Below, in pieces: positions 8,124 to 17,800 of a stretch of DNA of 64,000 nucleotides. The stretch is from contig NZ_PCNZ01000002.1 in assembly GCF_002975175.1 (NCBI RefSeq), positions 354,230 to 418,229 of the forward strand, in the 5' to 3' direction. Each line of letters opens with the position of its first letter. The first letter of the stretch is position 1. The translations under genes were made by a program, and so were the position numbers. The DNA is from Bacillus sp. MYb209. Its GTDB lineage: Bacteria > Bacillota > Bacilli > Bacillales > Bacillaceae_G. The notes below the pieces were generated by a model, which saw only the letters and a program-made list of their open reading frames with translations, had not been told where the DNA came from and did not search any database.

Positions 8124-8620
8124 ATGGAGATTATGAAAGGAAAGATATTACTATTATTTGTACTATATCTTTTTTCACTCTTTAGTTTTAAAGCGCCAAA
8201 CGGTATGAAAGCAATAGGAGCCTTAGCAAGTGTAGCCGTTGCAAGTTCCTTAGTAGAAGCCTTTCAATTATACGTTGGTGGAGATTTAATGGGTATACCA
8301 TTCTTTAAAAGAAGTCGGAAAATCAGTAGGTAGCCTAAGCGGAGTAGTGGGTGCAACTTTAGTTGCATTAGCGATGGGTGTATTACCTGGTTTATGCTAT
8401 GCTTGTAGGGGCTTCTGTGTTAAACTTTGGATTGCTACCAGGATTTATTGCTGGTTATCTTATATCATTTTAAATGAAAGTAATGCTATATTTCTTATGT
8501 ATTATGGTATCTGGCATTATTTCAGGATATATTGGTTCACTTTTATTCAAAAACTATCCAATTCGTACAGCGGAACAGATTCGTGGTACAACTGAAAAAG
8601 CAACAGATGCGGTAGCTTAA
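8124..8620 (+). pseudogene. Decayed PTS EIIC-like membrane protein gene
   Basis: The frame opens at ATG 8124 after GAGAGGGC and reads a membrane protein (FKAPNGMKAIGALASVAVA ... GGDLMGIPFF). It then shifts near 8307-8310 (an extra A in AAAA), continues as EVGKSVGSLSGVVGATLVALAMG, shifts again near 8388-8392 (an extra G in CCTGGTT), continues as YAMLVGASVLNFGLLPGFIAG, meets TAA at 8471-8473, and stays open in that frame to TAA 8618-8620. Three lesions and a total far below the length of the family I have in mind (about 330 residues, PTS EIIC type) indicate decay, probably with an internal deletion. The family call is from memory. Confidence 0.75.
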
Positions 8621-8667
8621 TAAAATAGTAGAATAAATTTTTTCATAGAGATTTAGGGGGAGTTATA

Positions 8668-9327
8668 ATGAAGTACCGCTCAGTGTTTGATATTATTGGT
8701 CCGGTTATGATTGGTCCATCAAGTTCACATACAGCAGGCGCGGCAAGAATGGGGCAAGTTGCTCGTCAGCTGTTTCGTCATGAGCCAGAGAGAGTTAGCA
8801 TTTCATTATATGGTTCATTTGCAAAAACATACCGTGGTCACGGTACGGATGTAGCGCTAATCGGTGGAATACTAGGATTTGAAACAGATGATTTACGTAT
8901 TCCAAGTGCGTTAGATATTGCAAAAGAACGCGGGATTGAAGTGGAATTCATTGAAGAAGATGCAAATGCTCCGCATCCAAATACAGCGAAAATTCGTCTG
9001 TATAAAGATGAAGAGGAAATTGAAGTTGTTGCTTGCTCAATTGGTGGCGGTAAAATTGAAGTTGTAGAATTAAACGGATTCGATCTTCAATTAACAGGCA
9101 CGAGTCCAGCACTACTTATTGTAAATAACGATCGCTTTGGTGCTATCGCAGCTGTAGCTTCAATCCTTGCTAAGCATGAGATTAACATTAGTACAATGAG
9201 TGTTTCTCGTAAAGAAAAAGGAAGAAGGGCGCTTATGGTCATTGAAACAGATGAATTATTAGCAGATGAAGTAATCGCGGAAATAAATGGGCAACAAAAT
9301 ATTTGTCAAGTAACTATTATGGATTAA
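8668..9327 (+). CDS. sdaAB: L-serine dehydratase, iron-sulfur-dependent, beta subunit
   Basis: With SdaAA it forms the [4Fe-4S] L-serine ammonia-lyase that makes pyruvate and ammonia. The 219-residue product has the SSHTAGAARMG motif near residue 17 and a C-terminal ACT domain from about residue 147 (NNDRFGAIAAVASILAKHEI), which in this family may act in ligand sensing. AGGGGGAG precedes the ATG. The alpha-subunit gene begins 18 bp downstream. Confidence 0.95.
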   Translation: MKYRSVFDIIGPVMIGPSSSHTAGAARMGQVARQLFRHEPERVSISLYGSFAKTYRGHGTDVALIGGILGFETDDLRIPSALDIAKERGIEVEFIEEDANAPHPNTAKIRLYKDEEEIEVVACSIGGGKIEVVELNGFDLQLTGTSPALLIVNNDRFGAIAAVASILAKHEINISTMSVSRKEKGRRALMVIETDELLADEVIAEINGQQNICQVTIMD

Positions 9328-9345
9328 TTGCAGGGGGGACACACC

Positions 9346-10224
9346 ATGTTTCGGAACGCAGCGGAACTAGTGGCGCAAGCTAAAGAGCAAAATGTAAAAA
9401 TCGCAGAAATTATGATTCAATGTGAAATGGAAACAAGAAATATCTCACGTGAAGAAGTAATTGCTGGAATGGAAAAGAACTTAGTCGTGATGGAACAAGC
9501 AGTAGAACGCGGTATTCGTGGTGTGAAATCACCGACTGGTTTAACTGGCGGGGATGCTGTGAAAGTCCAAGTGTATCTAAAGAGTGGAAAAGGCTTATCT
9601 GGAGATACAATTTTGGACGCAGTGAGTAAAGCTGTCGCAACAAATGAAGTAAACGCGGCGATGGGAATCATTTGTGCAACACCAACAGCAGGATCTGCTG
9701 GAACAGTGCCAGGTGTACTCTTTGCACTGCAAGAAAAATTACAGCCGACACGCGAAGAAATGATTGAATTTTTATTTACAGCAGGAGCTTTCGGTATGGT
9801 TGTTGCGAATAATGCTTGTATTTCCGGCGCGGCAGGAGGTTGCCAAGCTGAAGTAGGTTCAGCAAGTGGAATGGCAGCAGCAGCAGCAGTTGAGATGGCT
9901 GGTGGAACACAAGATCAAGCTGCTACAGCGATGGCGATTTCATTAAAGAATATGCTTGGTTTAGTATGTGATCCTGTTGCAGGGCTTGTAGAAGTACCTT
10001 GTGTAAAACGTAATGCAGCAGGAGCTGCGAATGCCATGATTTCAGCTGATTTATCACTAGCTGGTGTAACTAGTACAATTCCATGTGATGAAGTCATTGA
10101 GGCGATGTTTAGAATTGGACAAACGATGCCAGTAGCACTTCGTGAAACAGCAGAAGGTGGACTTGCAGCAACACCAACAGGTCGTCGTCTGCAAGAAGAG
10201 ATTTTTGGTAAGAGTAATAACTAA
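9346..10224 (+). CDS. sdaAA: L-serine dehydratase, iron-sulfur-dependent, alpha subunit
   Basis: Catalytic subunit of L-serine ammonia-lyase. The 292-residue product contains the glycine-rich KSPTGLTGGDAVKV segment, CISGAAGGCQAEVGSAS and LGLVCDPVAGLVEVPCVKRN; the cysteines there are the iron-sulfur ligands in the family. ATG 9346 was chosen because GGGGGG lies nine bases upstream; the in-frame TTG at 9328 would enclose that site. It closes a two-gene operon that ends in a strong terminator. Confidence 0.95.
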   Translation: MFRNAAELVAQAKEQNVKIAEIMIQCEMETRNISREEVIAGMEKNLVVMEQAVERGIRGVKSPTGLTGGDAVKVQVYLKSGKGLSGDTILDAVSKAVATNEVNAAMGIICATPTAGSAGTVPGVLFALQEKLQPTREEMIEFLFTAGAFGMVVANNACISGAAGGCQAEVGSASGMAAAAAVEMAGGTQDQAATAMAISLKNMLGLVCDPVAGLVEVPCVKRNAAGAANAMISADLSLAGVTSTIPCDEVIEAMFRIGQTMPVALRETAEGGLAATPTGRRLQEEIFGKSNN

Positions 10225-10245
10225 AAGCATATCATATGATTAAAG

Positions 10246-10284
10246 TAAAAACGGAGCTCAAATAAAGTTGAGCTCCGTTTTTTA
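10246..10284. terminator. Bidirectional terminator between sdaAA and proI
   Basis: A 12-bp stem AACGGAGCTCAA/TTGAGCTCCGTT with a six-base loop has A-runs on the left and T-runs on the right, so it can serve both convergent genes. Confidence 0.9.
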
Positions 10285-11121
10285 TTTTTCTTTTGCTATT
10301 TTTTCTAATGTTTTTCCAAGATCGTGTGATCGTTTCGTTGCTTGTGTAATACATGAGATTAATGCTTGTTGAAAATTATGCTCCTGTAATACTTCAATAC
10401 CTGCTTCAGTTGTTCCACCAGGAGAAGTAATTTCTTTTCGCAAAATAGAAGGGTGTTTTTCACTTGCTTTTAGCATTTCAGCAGCACCAATCATCGTCTG
10501 AAGAATAAGAGATTTTGCAACATCTTCTTTTAAACCAATTTTTTTTGCTGCCTCTTCCATTGCCTCTACCACGTAATAAATATAAGCTGGTCCACTTCCG
10601 GATAATGCAGTGATAGCATGCATATCTTCTTCTTCTACAACAGAGACGAGACCAATCGTTTCAAATAACGATGTTGCAATGCGAATATGTTCCTCCGTTG
10701 TATGTTCTGAAGGTGAGATAGCGGTAGCGGATTTTAAAATGGCCGCAGATGTATTTGGCATTGCACGAATAATCGGCACGTCTTTTTGAAGTAGGTTTCT
10801 AATTGAATGAGTAGAAACACCTGCTAATAACGAAATAATAAGCAAGTCTTTATTTATGTATTCTTTAAGAGGAATAACCGCTTCTGCGACATCTTTTGGT
10901 TTCATAGCTAGAAAAAGAATATTTGCATCAGCAAGTAATTCCTTTTTATTATGTGTACCTTTGACACCGTATTTTTTATGTAACTCCTGTAATCTTGTCT
11001 CGTTAGAACGATTACTTACAGTGACATGTTCTCCCTTAACAACATTTGAGTTTAATAAACCACCAATAATCGCTTCGGCAATAGAGCCTGCACCGAGAAA
11101 GGAAATGTTTTGCATAGACAT
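10282..11121 (-). CDS. proI: Pyrroline-5-carboxylate reductase
   Basis: Reduces pyrroline-5-carboxylate to proline with NAD(P)H. The 279-residue product starts with a Rossmann fingerprint (SFLGAGSIAEAIIGG), has AMKPKDV after the second beta-alpha unit, and the family signature around ALSGSGPAYIY and TSPGGTTEAGIEVL. GGAGG lies upstream of ATG 11121. B. subtilis has several paralogues; the place between rnz and yqjP corresponds to yqjO, now proI, which decides the symbol. Confidence 0.93.
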   Translation of the reverse strand: MSMQNISFLGAGSIAEAIIGGLLNSNVVKGEHVTVSNRSNETRLQELHKKYGVKGTHNKKELLADANILFLAMKPKDVAEAVIPLKEYINKDLLIISLLAGVSTHSIRNLLQKDVPIIRAMPNTSAAILKSATAISPSEHTTEEHIRIATSLFETIGLVSVVEEEDMHAITALSGSGPAYIYYVVEAMEEAAKKIGLKEDVAKSLILQTMIGAAEMLKASEKHPSILRKEITSPGGTTEAGIEVLQEHNFQQALISCITQATKRSHDLGKTLEKIAKEK

Positions 11122-11288
11122 GATGTTCCTCCTTTAAATTTGGTTAGAAATACTTATAAATGTACATACATTCGTTTTTTTATGGAAAACACCTCTTTTT
11201 ATCTGAAAATAATGACAAATTTATAGGGAAGTTGTAAACTGAAGAGGTATTCATTTTTGAACCGGAAAAAGACAGGGGGGGGCTAAGC

Positions 11289-12242
11289 ATGACGGCGATT
11301 CATCGAATGGAGATTCCTGTTCCATTTGCAGTTGAGACAGTGAATGTGTTTTTAGTTGAGGGAGAAACATTAACGTTAATTGATACAGGGACAAATACAG
11401 AAGAAGCAAAGAAGGCACTAGAAAGTCAATTAGGTGCATTAGGGTATAAGATAGAAGATATTGAAACGGTAGTGATTACGCATCACCATGCGGATCATTG
11501 CGGACTTTTAAATATATTTTCTGAAAAAGTAAAGATTATCGGACATCCTTGGAATGAACCGTGGATTACACAGAATGCTGAATTTTTAAAGAGGTATCAT
11601 GAATTCTTTAAAGAGACAGCCTTACAGTTCGGCGTTCCAGCAGTATTTCTGAATGGTGAGGCGTTATTGACGACGAAGATACTTAAATATTCTTGTAATA
11701 GATCGTTAACACATACCGTGAGAGAGGGAGATCGTATAGATTCGTTACCTGGATTTACAGTGATTGAAACCCCGGGTCATGCTTCCACGCATATTTCATT
11801 ATATAGAGAATCTGATGGAATATTAATTGGTGGGGATGCTCTCATTAGTCATATTTCTTCAAATCCAATATTAGAACCACCATATGAAGGGCAAACAGAA
11901 AGAGCGCGTCCTTTATTGCAGTACAATCAAACGTTAAAACGTTTAAGTGAAATGAATATTTCACGGATTTTATCAGGGCATGGGGAAGATGTTCTGAATG
12001 TGAAACAACTTATTGAAACAAGATTGCAAAAGCAAGAGACACGTGCTTTTAAAGTGCTTGAACTATTAAAGGAAAAGCCAATGACAGCATTTGAAGTATG
12101 TGTAAAACTATTTCCGGTATTATATAAAGAGCAATTGCCACTTACTATCTCAGAAACTGTTGGACAATTAGACTTTTTAGCATATAATCAACAAGTGATG
12201 ATTGATGAATCTTCACAACAATTGATTTATTATGCAAAGTAG
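11289..12242 (+). CDS. yqjP: Metallo-beta-lactamase-fold hydrolase, YqjP-like
   Basis: The 317-residue protein has the MBL metal site THHHADHCG (His65, His67, Asp69, His70), GHASTH and GHGEDV, followed by a C-terminal winged-helix-like tail of about 75 residues seen in LACTB2-type members. Substrate is unknown. A run of eight G precedes ATG 11289. The following SDR gene starts within ten bases, matching the B. subtilis yqjP-yqjQ pair. Confidence 0.88.
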   Translation: MTAIHRMEIPVPFAVETVNVFLVEGETLTLIDTGTNTEEAKKALESQLGALGYKIEDIETVVITHHHADHCGLLNIFSEKVKIIGHPWNEPWITQNAEFLKRYHEFFKETALQFGVPAVFLNGEALLTTKILKYSCNRSLTHTVREGDRIDSLPGFTVIETPGHASTHISLYRESDGILIGGDALISHISSNPILEPPYEGQTERARPLLQYNQTLKRLSEMNISRILSGHGEDVLNVKQLIETRLQKQETRAFKVLELLKEKPMTAFEVCVKLFPVLYKEQLPLTISETVGQLDFLAYNQQVMIDESSQQLIYYAK

Positions 12243-12251
12243 GTGACAGCA

Positions 12252-13046
12252 ATGACGGGACGTTTACAAGAAAAAGTAATCGTCATTACAGGTGCTTCTA
12301 GTGGAATTGGAGAGCAAGTTGCAATGCAGGTTGCAGAGCAAGGGGCGACGCCGGTATTAATGGCTCGAACAGAAGAGAAGCTACAAGCATTAGCAGACAA
12401 AATTAAAGTAACTTATAATACGCCTTGCTATTACTATGTATTAGATGTAAGTGAAGAAACGAAAGTACAATCTGTTTTTTCAAAGGTATTACAAGAAGTA
12501 GGACGTATTGATATATTGGTAAATAATGCTGGGTTTGGTATTTTTAAAACGTTTGAAGATGCTTCAATGGATGAAGTAAAGGATATGTTTCAAGTAAATG
12601 TATTTGGATTAGTAGCTTGTACGAAAGCGGTATTACCTTATATGGTAAAAAGGAACGAAGGACAAATTATTAATATTGCTTCATTGGCTGGAAAAATTGC
12701 AACTCCGAAGTCGAGTGCTTATGCAGCAACAAAACACGCTGTATTAGGATTTACGAATAGTTTGCGTATGGAGTTATCTAACACAAATGTGTATGTAACA
12801 GCAATTAACCCAGGACCGATAGATACGAACTTTTTTGAAATAGCCGATCAATCAGGTACATATGTGAAAAATATGGGACGTTACATGTTAAAACCAACAT
12901 ATGTAGCAGAACAAATCGTAAAGGCGATGCAAACGAAAAAACGTGAAGTAAACTTGCCGAAGTGGATGGGAATGGGGCCAAAGCTCTACGCATTATTCCC
13001 AGGTTTATTTGAACGTGTTGCAGGCAAATCATTAAGTAAAAAATAG
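12252..13046 (+). CDS. yqjQ: Short-chain dehydrogenase/reductase, YqjQ-like
   Basis: NAD(P)H-dependent oxidoreductase of unknown substrate. The 264-residue product has the cofactor motif TGASSGIG, NNAG, the active-site serine region (INIASLAG) and the YAATK catalytic motif. I prefer ATG 12252, whose AGGTGA ribosome site overlaps the yqjP stop, over the in-frame GTG at 12243. Coupled translation with yqjP is likely. Confidence 0.9.
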   Translation: MTGRLQEKVIVITGASSGIGEQVAMQVAEQGATPVLMARTEEKLQALADKIKVTYNTPCYYYVLDVSEETKVQSVFSKVLQEVGRIDILVNNAGFGIFKTFEDASMDEVKDMFQVNVFGLVACTKAVLPYMVKRNEGQIINIASLAGKIATPKSSAYAATKHAVLGFTNSLRMELSNTNVYVTAINPGPIDTNFFEIADQSGTYVKNMGRYMLKPTYVAEQIVKAMQTKKREVNLPKWMGMGPKLYALFPGLFERVAGKSLSKK

Positions 13047-13081
13047 AAGATTTCCATATGGAAATCTTCTATTTTTTTTAT
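13044..13081. terminator. Bidirectional terminator between yqjQ and yqzH
   Basis: A perfect stem AGAAGATTTCC/GGAAATCTTCT over ATAT has A-rich left and T-rich right flanks. Confidence 0.9.
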
Positions 13082-13263
13082 TTTCCAGTCACATAATCGT
13101 AAACGATATCCTCAACAGCCTCGTATACATCAATTTCAGTATTTGAATGAATTATCATTTGAATATGTTTAATTAGCATTTCCTGATCCTCTTTTGAAAC
13201 AGGATTACATTGATATTGCCGAAAACTTTTTATAATCATTTTCTCAATTAATTTTTCATTCAT
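13078..13263 (-). CDS. yqzH: YqzH-like small protein
   Basis: A 61-residue protein (MNEKLIEKMIIKSFRQYQ ... EDIVYDYVTGK) that looks all-helical and soluble. B. subtilis carries yqzH at this same place next to yqjQ and the N-terminus looks alike from memory. ATG 13263 with GGCGGGG upstream is preferred to an in-frame ATG at 13308, which lies inside the bcr1-type repeat. Function is unknown. Confidence 0.7.
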   Translation of the reverse strand: MNEKLIEKMIIKSFRQYQCNPVSKEDQEMLIKHIQMIIHSNTEIDVYEAVEDIVYDYVTGK

Positions 13264-13296
13264 GTTTTTCCCCGCCTGTATGTATACATGTATTGT

Positions 13297-13393
13297 TTTA
13301 TCCCGCATTAACTGCCCGTAAAAGCCCGATAGGTGAAGGCTAATAATCAGAGGAGGATGGACAAAATCTCCTCTGATTAAAGTTTCACTTTAT
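13297..13393 (-). repeat. Internally deleted bcr1-type element
   Basis: The segment is bounded by TTTAT on both sides (13297-13301 and 13389-13393). On the minus strand it starts ATAAAGTGAAACTTTAATCAG, identical to the first 21 bases of the full element at 56832, and later shares TCGGGCTTTTACGGGCAGTT. It is 97 bp rather than 155 and lacks the distal part. A CAGAGGAG.../CTCCTCTG inverted repeat keeps the hairpin form. It lies 34 bp upstream of the yqzH start. Confidence 0.85.
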
Positions 13394-13514
13394 TGTACTT
13401 GAAGTGAAATGAAAATACTACCATGCACCGTTTTTTGTATAAAAATCCACTTATGTATATTGTTTTTCTAGTAAAATTAAGTTTTTAAAGTTTTTAAAAT
13501 TTATAAATATTTAA

Positions 13515-13543
13515 TTGACTCTATAAATATACAATATTATAAT
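13515..13543 (+). promoter_or_regulatory. argC operon promoter
   Basis: TTGACT at 13515-13520 and TATAAT at 13538-13543 with 17-bp spacing form a near-consensus sigma-A promoter 38 bp before argC. The surroundings are extremely A+T-rich and could hold arginine-repressor (AhrC/ArgR) boxes, but I could not point to a convincing one. Confidence 0.8.
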
Positions 13544-13580
13544 CATATTTAATTTAAAGAATCAATTTAAGGAGGAGCGT

Positions 13581-14618
13581 ATGAAAGTCGCAATTATTGG
13601 AGCAACTGGATATGGAGGTATTGAATTAATTAGGTTATTAGAGCAACACCCATACTTCTCAATAGCATCTCTTCACTCCTTTTCGCAAGTTGGCGAGTGC
13701 ATAGCGAATGCATATCCGCATTTGCGAAATGTTCTCGTTCATAAGTTGCAAGAAATTGATGTGGGTGAAATAAGGAAGGTAGCAGAGGTTGTGTTTTTAG
13801 CAACACCCGCAGGAGTATCGGCGGAGCTGACACCAAAATTATTAGAAGTCGATTTAAAAGTGATTGACCTATCTGGTGACTTTCGTATGATAGATCCTTC
13901 GTCATATGAAATGTGGTATAAAAAGCCAGCTGCAGAAGCAGAAATCCTTAGGAAAGCAGTATATGGATTAAGTGAATGGAAAAGGCCTGAGATTCAAAAT
14001 ACAAATTTAATTGCAAACCCAGGATGTTTTGCGACAGCCGCATTATTAGCGATAGCGCCGTTAGTACGTAGCGGAATGATTGAAGAAGATTCGATTATCA
14101 TTGATGCAAAGTCAGGTGTATCTGGAGCAGGCAAAACTCCAACAACAATGACTCATTTTCCAGAGCTATATGATAACCTTCACATTTATAAAGTAAATCA
14201 GCATCAGCACGTTCCTGAGATTGAGCAAATGCTTGTAGAGTGGAATGATAAAGCGAAGCCAATCACATTTAGTACACATTTAATACCGATATCAAGAGGG
14301 ATTATGGTTACACTCTATGCGAAAGTAAAACAAGAAATCAAAATGAAGCAACTTCAAGCGTTGTATGAAGAAACGTATCGCAACTCAGCTTTCATTCGAA
14401 TTCGTTCTCAAGGAGAATTTCCGAGTCCGAAAGAAGTAAGAGGCTCAAATTATTGTGATATTGGGGTGGCTTACGATGAAAGAACAGAAAGAATTACAGT
14501 AGTTTCTGTAATAGACAATATGATGAAAGGCGCAGCAGGGCAAGCAGTTCAAAATGCAAATTTATTAGCGGGACTAGAAGAGACAACGGGTTTACAGCAT
14601 ATGCCGCTTTATCCATAA
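13581..14618 (+). CDS. argC: N-acetyl-gamma-glutamyl-phosphate reductase
   Basis: Third step of ornithine synthesis: NADPH reduction of N-acetylglutamyl phosphate. The 345-residue product begins with the GATGYGG nucleotide motif and has the catalytic cysteine in NPGCFATA (Cys149) and the HQHVPEI segment. AAGGAGGAG precedes ATG 13581. First gene of argCJBDF; argJ follows after 10 bp. Confidence 0.96.
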   Translation: MKVAIIGATGYGGIELIRLLEQHPYFSIASLHSFSQVGECIANAYPHLRNVLVHKLQEIDVGEIRKVAEVVFLATPAGVSAELTPKLLEVDLKVIDLSGDFRMIDPSSYEMWYKKPAAEAEILRKAVYGLSEWKRPEIQNTNLIANPGCFATAALLAIAPLVRSGMIEEDSIIIDAKSGVSGAGKTPTTMTHFPELYDNLHIYKVNQHQHVPEIEQMLVEWNDKAKPITFSTHLIPISRGIMVTLYAKVKQEIKMKQLQALYEETYRNSAFIRIRSQGEFPSPKEVRGSNYCDIGVAYDERTERITVVSVIDNMMKGAAGQAVQNANLLAGLEETTGLQHMPLYP

Positions 14619-14628
14619 GGGGGAAATT

Positions 14629-15852
14629 ATGATTAAAGCATCGTCTATTACAAAATTAGCAAATGGTTCAATTGTTACGCCGAAAGGCTTTTCGGCAATC
14701 GGTACTGCAAATGGTCTGAAAAAAGAGAAAAAGGATTTAGGTGCAATCGTTTGTGAGGTGCCAGCATCATGTGCCGCTGTGTATACAACAAATCAAATAC
14801 AAGCAGCGCCGTTGCAAGTAACGAAGGATAGCATAGCAGCAGAAGGGAAATTACAAGCAATTGTTGTAAATAGCGGCATTGCAAATGCTTGTACGGGGAT
14901 GAAAGGATTGCAAGATGCTTATGAGATGCGAACATTAGGAGCGGAACAATTTGGAATAAAAGAAAAATACGTCGCAGTCGCTTCAACAGGTGTAATTGGA
15001 GTACCTTTACCGATGGATATCATTCGAAAGGGAATTGAATCTCTTGTACCAACAAAGGAAGTAAGTGAAGCTCATTCTTTTTGTGAAGCAATTTTAACGA
15101 CAGACCTTATAACGAAAGAAACTTGCTATGAGATGATAATTGATGGGAAAGAAGTGAAAATTGCTGGGGTCGCAAAAGGTTCAGGGATGATCAAACCGAA
15201 TATGGCAACGATGCTTAGTTTTATTACAACAGACGCCAATATAGAGCATGAAGTATTGCAAACAGCATTATCACAAATTACGAATCATACGTTTAATCAA
15301 ATTACGGTGGACGGAGATACTTCTACAAATGATATGGTCATCGTTATGGCAAGTGGATTATCAGAAATGAAAACGATGAATATGGAACATGAAGACTGGG
15401 AAACTTTCGTAGTTGCTTTACAAAAGGTATGTGAAGATTTAGCGAAAAAAATTGCACAAGATGGTGAAGGTGCTACGAAGTTAATAGAAGTAAACGTGTT
15501 AGGGGCTAGAACAAATGAAGAAGCAAAGAAAATTGCAAAACAAATAGTGGGTTCCAGTCTTGTGAAAACAGCGATATACGGTGAGGATCCAAATTGGGGA
15601 CGAATTATTAGTAGCATTGGACAGAGTGAAGTAACTATTAACCCAAATGCAATTGATATCACTCTTCAATCTATCGCCGTATTAAAAAATAGTGAGCCTC
15701 AAATGTTTTCTGAAGAGGAAATGACAAAGAAATTACAAGAACATGAAATAAAAATTGATGTGTGTTTGCATTTAGGAGATGAAACGGGATCAGCTTGGGG
15801 CTGCGACTTAAGTTATGAATATGTGAAAATAAATGCTTGTTATCGTACATAA
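14629..15852 (+). CDS. argJ: Bifunctional ornithine acetyltransferase / N-acetylglutamate synthase
   Basis: Moves the acetyl group from acetylornithine to glutamate, closing the acetyl cycle. The 407-residue precursor has the self-cleavage site KGSGMIKPNMATML, where cleavage before Thr194 makes the alpha and beta chains and frees the nucleophile. YGEDPNWGRI is another family block. AGGGGG lies upstream of the start. No separate argA is needed if ArgJ uses acetyl-CoA, but bifunctionality cannot be read from sequence alone. Confidence 0.95.
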   Translation: MIKASSITKLANGSIVTPKGFSAIGTANGLKKEKKDLGAIVCEVPASCAAVYTTNQIQAAPLQVTKDSIAAEGKLQAIVVNSGIANACTGMKGLQDAYEMRTLGAEQFGIKEKYVAVASTGVIGVPLPMDIIRKGIESLVPTKEVSEAHSFCEAILTTDLITKETCYEMIIDGKEVKIAGVAKGSGMIKPNMATMLSFITTDANIEHEVLQTALSQITNHTFNQITVDGDTSTNDMVIVMASGLSEMKTMNMEHEDWETFVVALQKVCEDLAKKIAQDGEGATKLIEVNVLGARTNEEAKKIAKQIVGSSLVKTAIYGEDPNWGRIISSIGQSEVTINPNAIDITLQSIAVLKNSEPQMFSEEEMTKKLQEHEIKIDVCLHLGDETGSAWGCDLSYEYVKINACYRT

Positions 15853-15863
15853 GGAGAGAGAAG

Positions 15864-16631
15864 ATGAGTGATTATATTGTAGTTAAATGTGGCGGTAGCA
15901 TGTTGAATCGAGTAAATAGTGTGTTTTTTGATTGCATAAAGAAATTGCAAAATAAGTATAAGGTTGTTATTGTCCATGGCGGTGGCACAGAAATTGATGC
16001 CAAGTTAGAAGACTCAAATATCAAGGTAGAAAAGAAGGATGGATTACGAGTAACGCCAAAAGAGGTTATGGATGTTGTTAAAATGGTACTATGCGGAAGT
16101 ACGAATAAAAAATTCGTAATGAATTTACAAAAACATGATTTACTTGCGGTGGGGCTTTCAGGATGTGACGGTAATTTACTTCAAGTTCAACCTGTTGGCG
16201 AAGCGATAGGATATGTAGGAGAAGTAAGTTATGTAGAAACAGCCTTATTAAAAGGGTTGATTGATATGAATTATATTCCTGTCATTGCTCCAATCGGTAT
16301 AAATGGTAATGAAGTTTATAACATAAATGCAGATACTGCTGCAGCTGGAATTGCATCCGCACTAGGAGCAAAAGAACTCATTTTTATAACGGACGTAGAT
16401 GGAGTATTACACGAAGGAAGATTGGTAAAGAAAACGGATGAATATGAAATTCTTACTTTTATAGAACAAGGTGTCATTACAGGCGGGATGATTCCGAAAG
16501 TACAGGCGGCACTTACATCGTTAAAAATGGGAGTGAAAAAGGTTAGTATCGTAAATGGTACAAAGGATTTTACTAAGGTTACAGGAGAGTGTGTTGGAAC
16601 TACGGTAACAAAAGGAGTGAGTATTATATGA
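15864..16631 (+). CDS. argB: Acetylglutamate kinase
   Basis: Phosphorylates N-acetylglutamate. The 255-residue product has [32 protein letters not shown] and FITDVDGV, all amino-acid-kinase fold blocks. ATG 15864 follows AAGGAGAG; an in-frame TTG at 15837 within argJ would enclose it. Its stop overlaps the argD start as ATGA, so translation is probably coupled. It lacks the N-terminal extension typical of arginine-inhibited hexameric forms. Confidence 0.95.
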   Translation: MSDYIVVKCGGSMLNRVNSVFFDCIKKLQNKYKVVIVHGGGTEIDAKLEDSNIKVEKKDGLRVTPKEVMDVVKMVLCGSTNKKFVMNLQKHDLLAVGLSGCDGNLLQVQPVGEAIGYVGEVSYVETALLKGLIDMNYIPVIAPIGINGNEVYNINADTAAAGIASALGAKELIFITDVDGVLHEGRLVKKTDEYEILTFIEQGVITGGMIPKVQAALTSLKMGVKKVSIVNGTKDFTKVTGECVGTTVTKGVSII

Positions 16632-17788
16632 CAAGCCATCTTTTTCAAACGTATGGAAGAAGAAACATTGAATTACTAAGGGGCAATGGGGCGAAAGTTA
16701 TCGATAAAAATGGTGAGCAATATTTAGATTTCACTTCTGGTATTGGCGTATGTAATTTAGGGCATTGTCATCCTACTGTTGTAAAGGCAGTAGAAAAACA
16801 ACTTGGAAACATATGGCATATATCTAACTTATTTACGAGCTCCTTACAAGAAGGGGTCGCATCGTTATTAACAGAAGATACAGCGTTAGATTATGTGTTT
16901 TTTTGTAATAGCGGGGCGGAGGCAAATGAAGCGGCTTTAAAGCTAGCACGTAAGCATACTGGAAAATCTCTCGTCGTAACATGTGAGCAATCTTTCCACG
17001 GCAGAACATTTGGAACGATGAGTGCAACAGGGCAAGATAAAGTGAAAGAAGGATTCGGTCCATTACTTCCGTCTTTTTTACATACACCATTTAACGACAA
17101 ACAAGCATTAGAGGAAGTAATGAATGAAGAAGTTGCGGCGGTAATGGTAGAAGTTGTTCAAGGAGAAGGAGGAGTAATATTAGCTGATCCATCCTTTTTG
17201 AAGGAAATTGAAAAACTATGTAATCAGTACAATGCTCTTTTTATTATAGATGAAGTACAAACTGGAATAGGCAGAACAGGAACACTATTCGCTTATGAGC
17301 AAATGGGAATAGGTCCTGATATCGTTACCATCGCAAAGGCGCTTGGGAATGGTATTCCAGTTGGAGCGATGATTGGCCGGAAAGAACTAGCTTCTTCTTT
17401 TACTGCAGGGTCACACGGTTCAACTTTCGGCGGGAATTATATTGCTATGACTGCAGCGAAAGAAGTATTGCAATTCATTAAGGAACAATCGTTTTTAAAA
17501 GAAGTACAGGAAAAGGGCGAGTACGTATTAAAGAAATTGCAAGAAGAATTACGACACGTTGAATGTGTTCAAAGTATTCGTGGTAAGGGACTTATGATTG
17601 GAATCGAATGTAAGCATGAGGTTGCAAATTTCATAGAACAATTAGAAAAAGCAGGACTTCTCGTATTACAAGCAGGGCCTAATGTTATAAGACTATTACC
17701 ACCACTTATTGTAACGAATGAAGAGCTAGAACAGGCAGTATATATGATAAAAAAAGTGGTTTGTACAAAAAATGCATCAATAATATAA
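16628..17788 (+). CDS. argD: Acetylornithine aminotransferase
   Basis: PLP enzyme converting N-acetylglutamate semialdehyde to acetylornithine. The 386-residue product has [46 protein letters not shown] and the PLP-lysine region [16 protein letters not shown] 16628 follows AAAGGAGTGAG within argB. It resembles BioA in fold, but the arginine operon settles the substrate. Confidence 0.95.
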   Translation: MTSHLFQTYGRRNIELLRGNGAKVIDKNGEQYLDFTSGIGVCNLGHCHPTVVKAVEKQLGNIWHISNLFTSSLQEGVASLLTEDTALDYVFFCNSGAEANEAALKLARKHTGKSLVVTCEQSFHGRTFGTMSATGQDKVKEGFGPLLPSFLHTPFNDKQALEEVMNEEVAAVMVEVVQGEGGVILADPSFLKEIEKLCNQYNALFIIDEVQTGIGRTGTLFAYEQMGIGPDIVTIAKALGNGIPVGAMIGRKELASSFTAGSHGSTFGGNYIAMTAAKEVLQFIKEQSFLKEVQEKGEYVLKKLQEELRHVECVQSIRGKGLMIGIECKHEVANFIEQLEKAGLLVLQAGPNVIRLLPPLIVTNEELEQAVYMIKKVVCTKNASII

Positions 17789-17800
17789 GGGGGAAATTTC

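Noticed and set aside
13440-13570. Arginine-repressor box before argC
   Set aside because: The region is so A+T-rich that several partial matches exist; none is convincing enough to mark.
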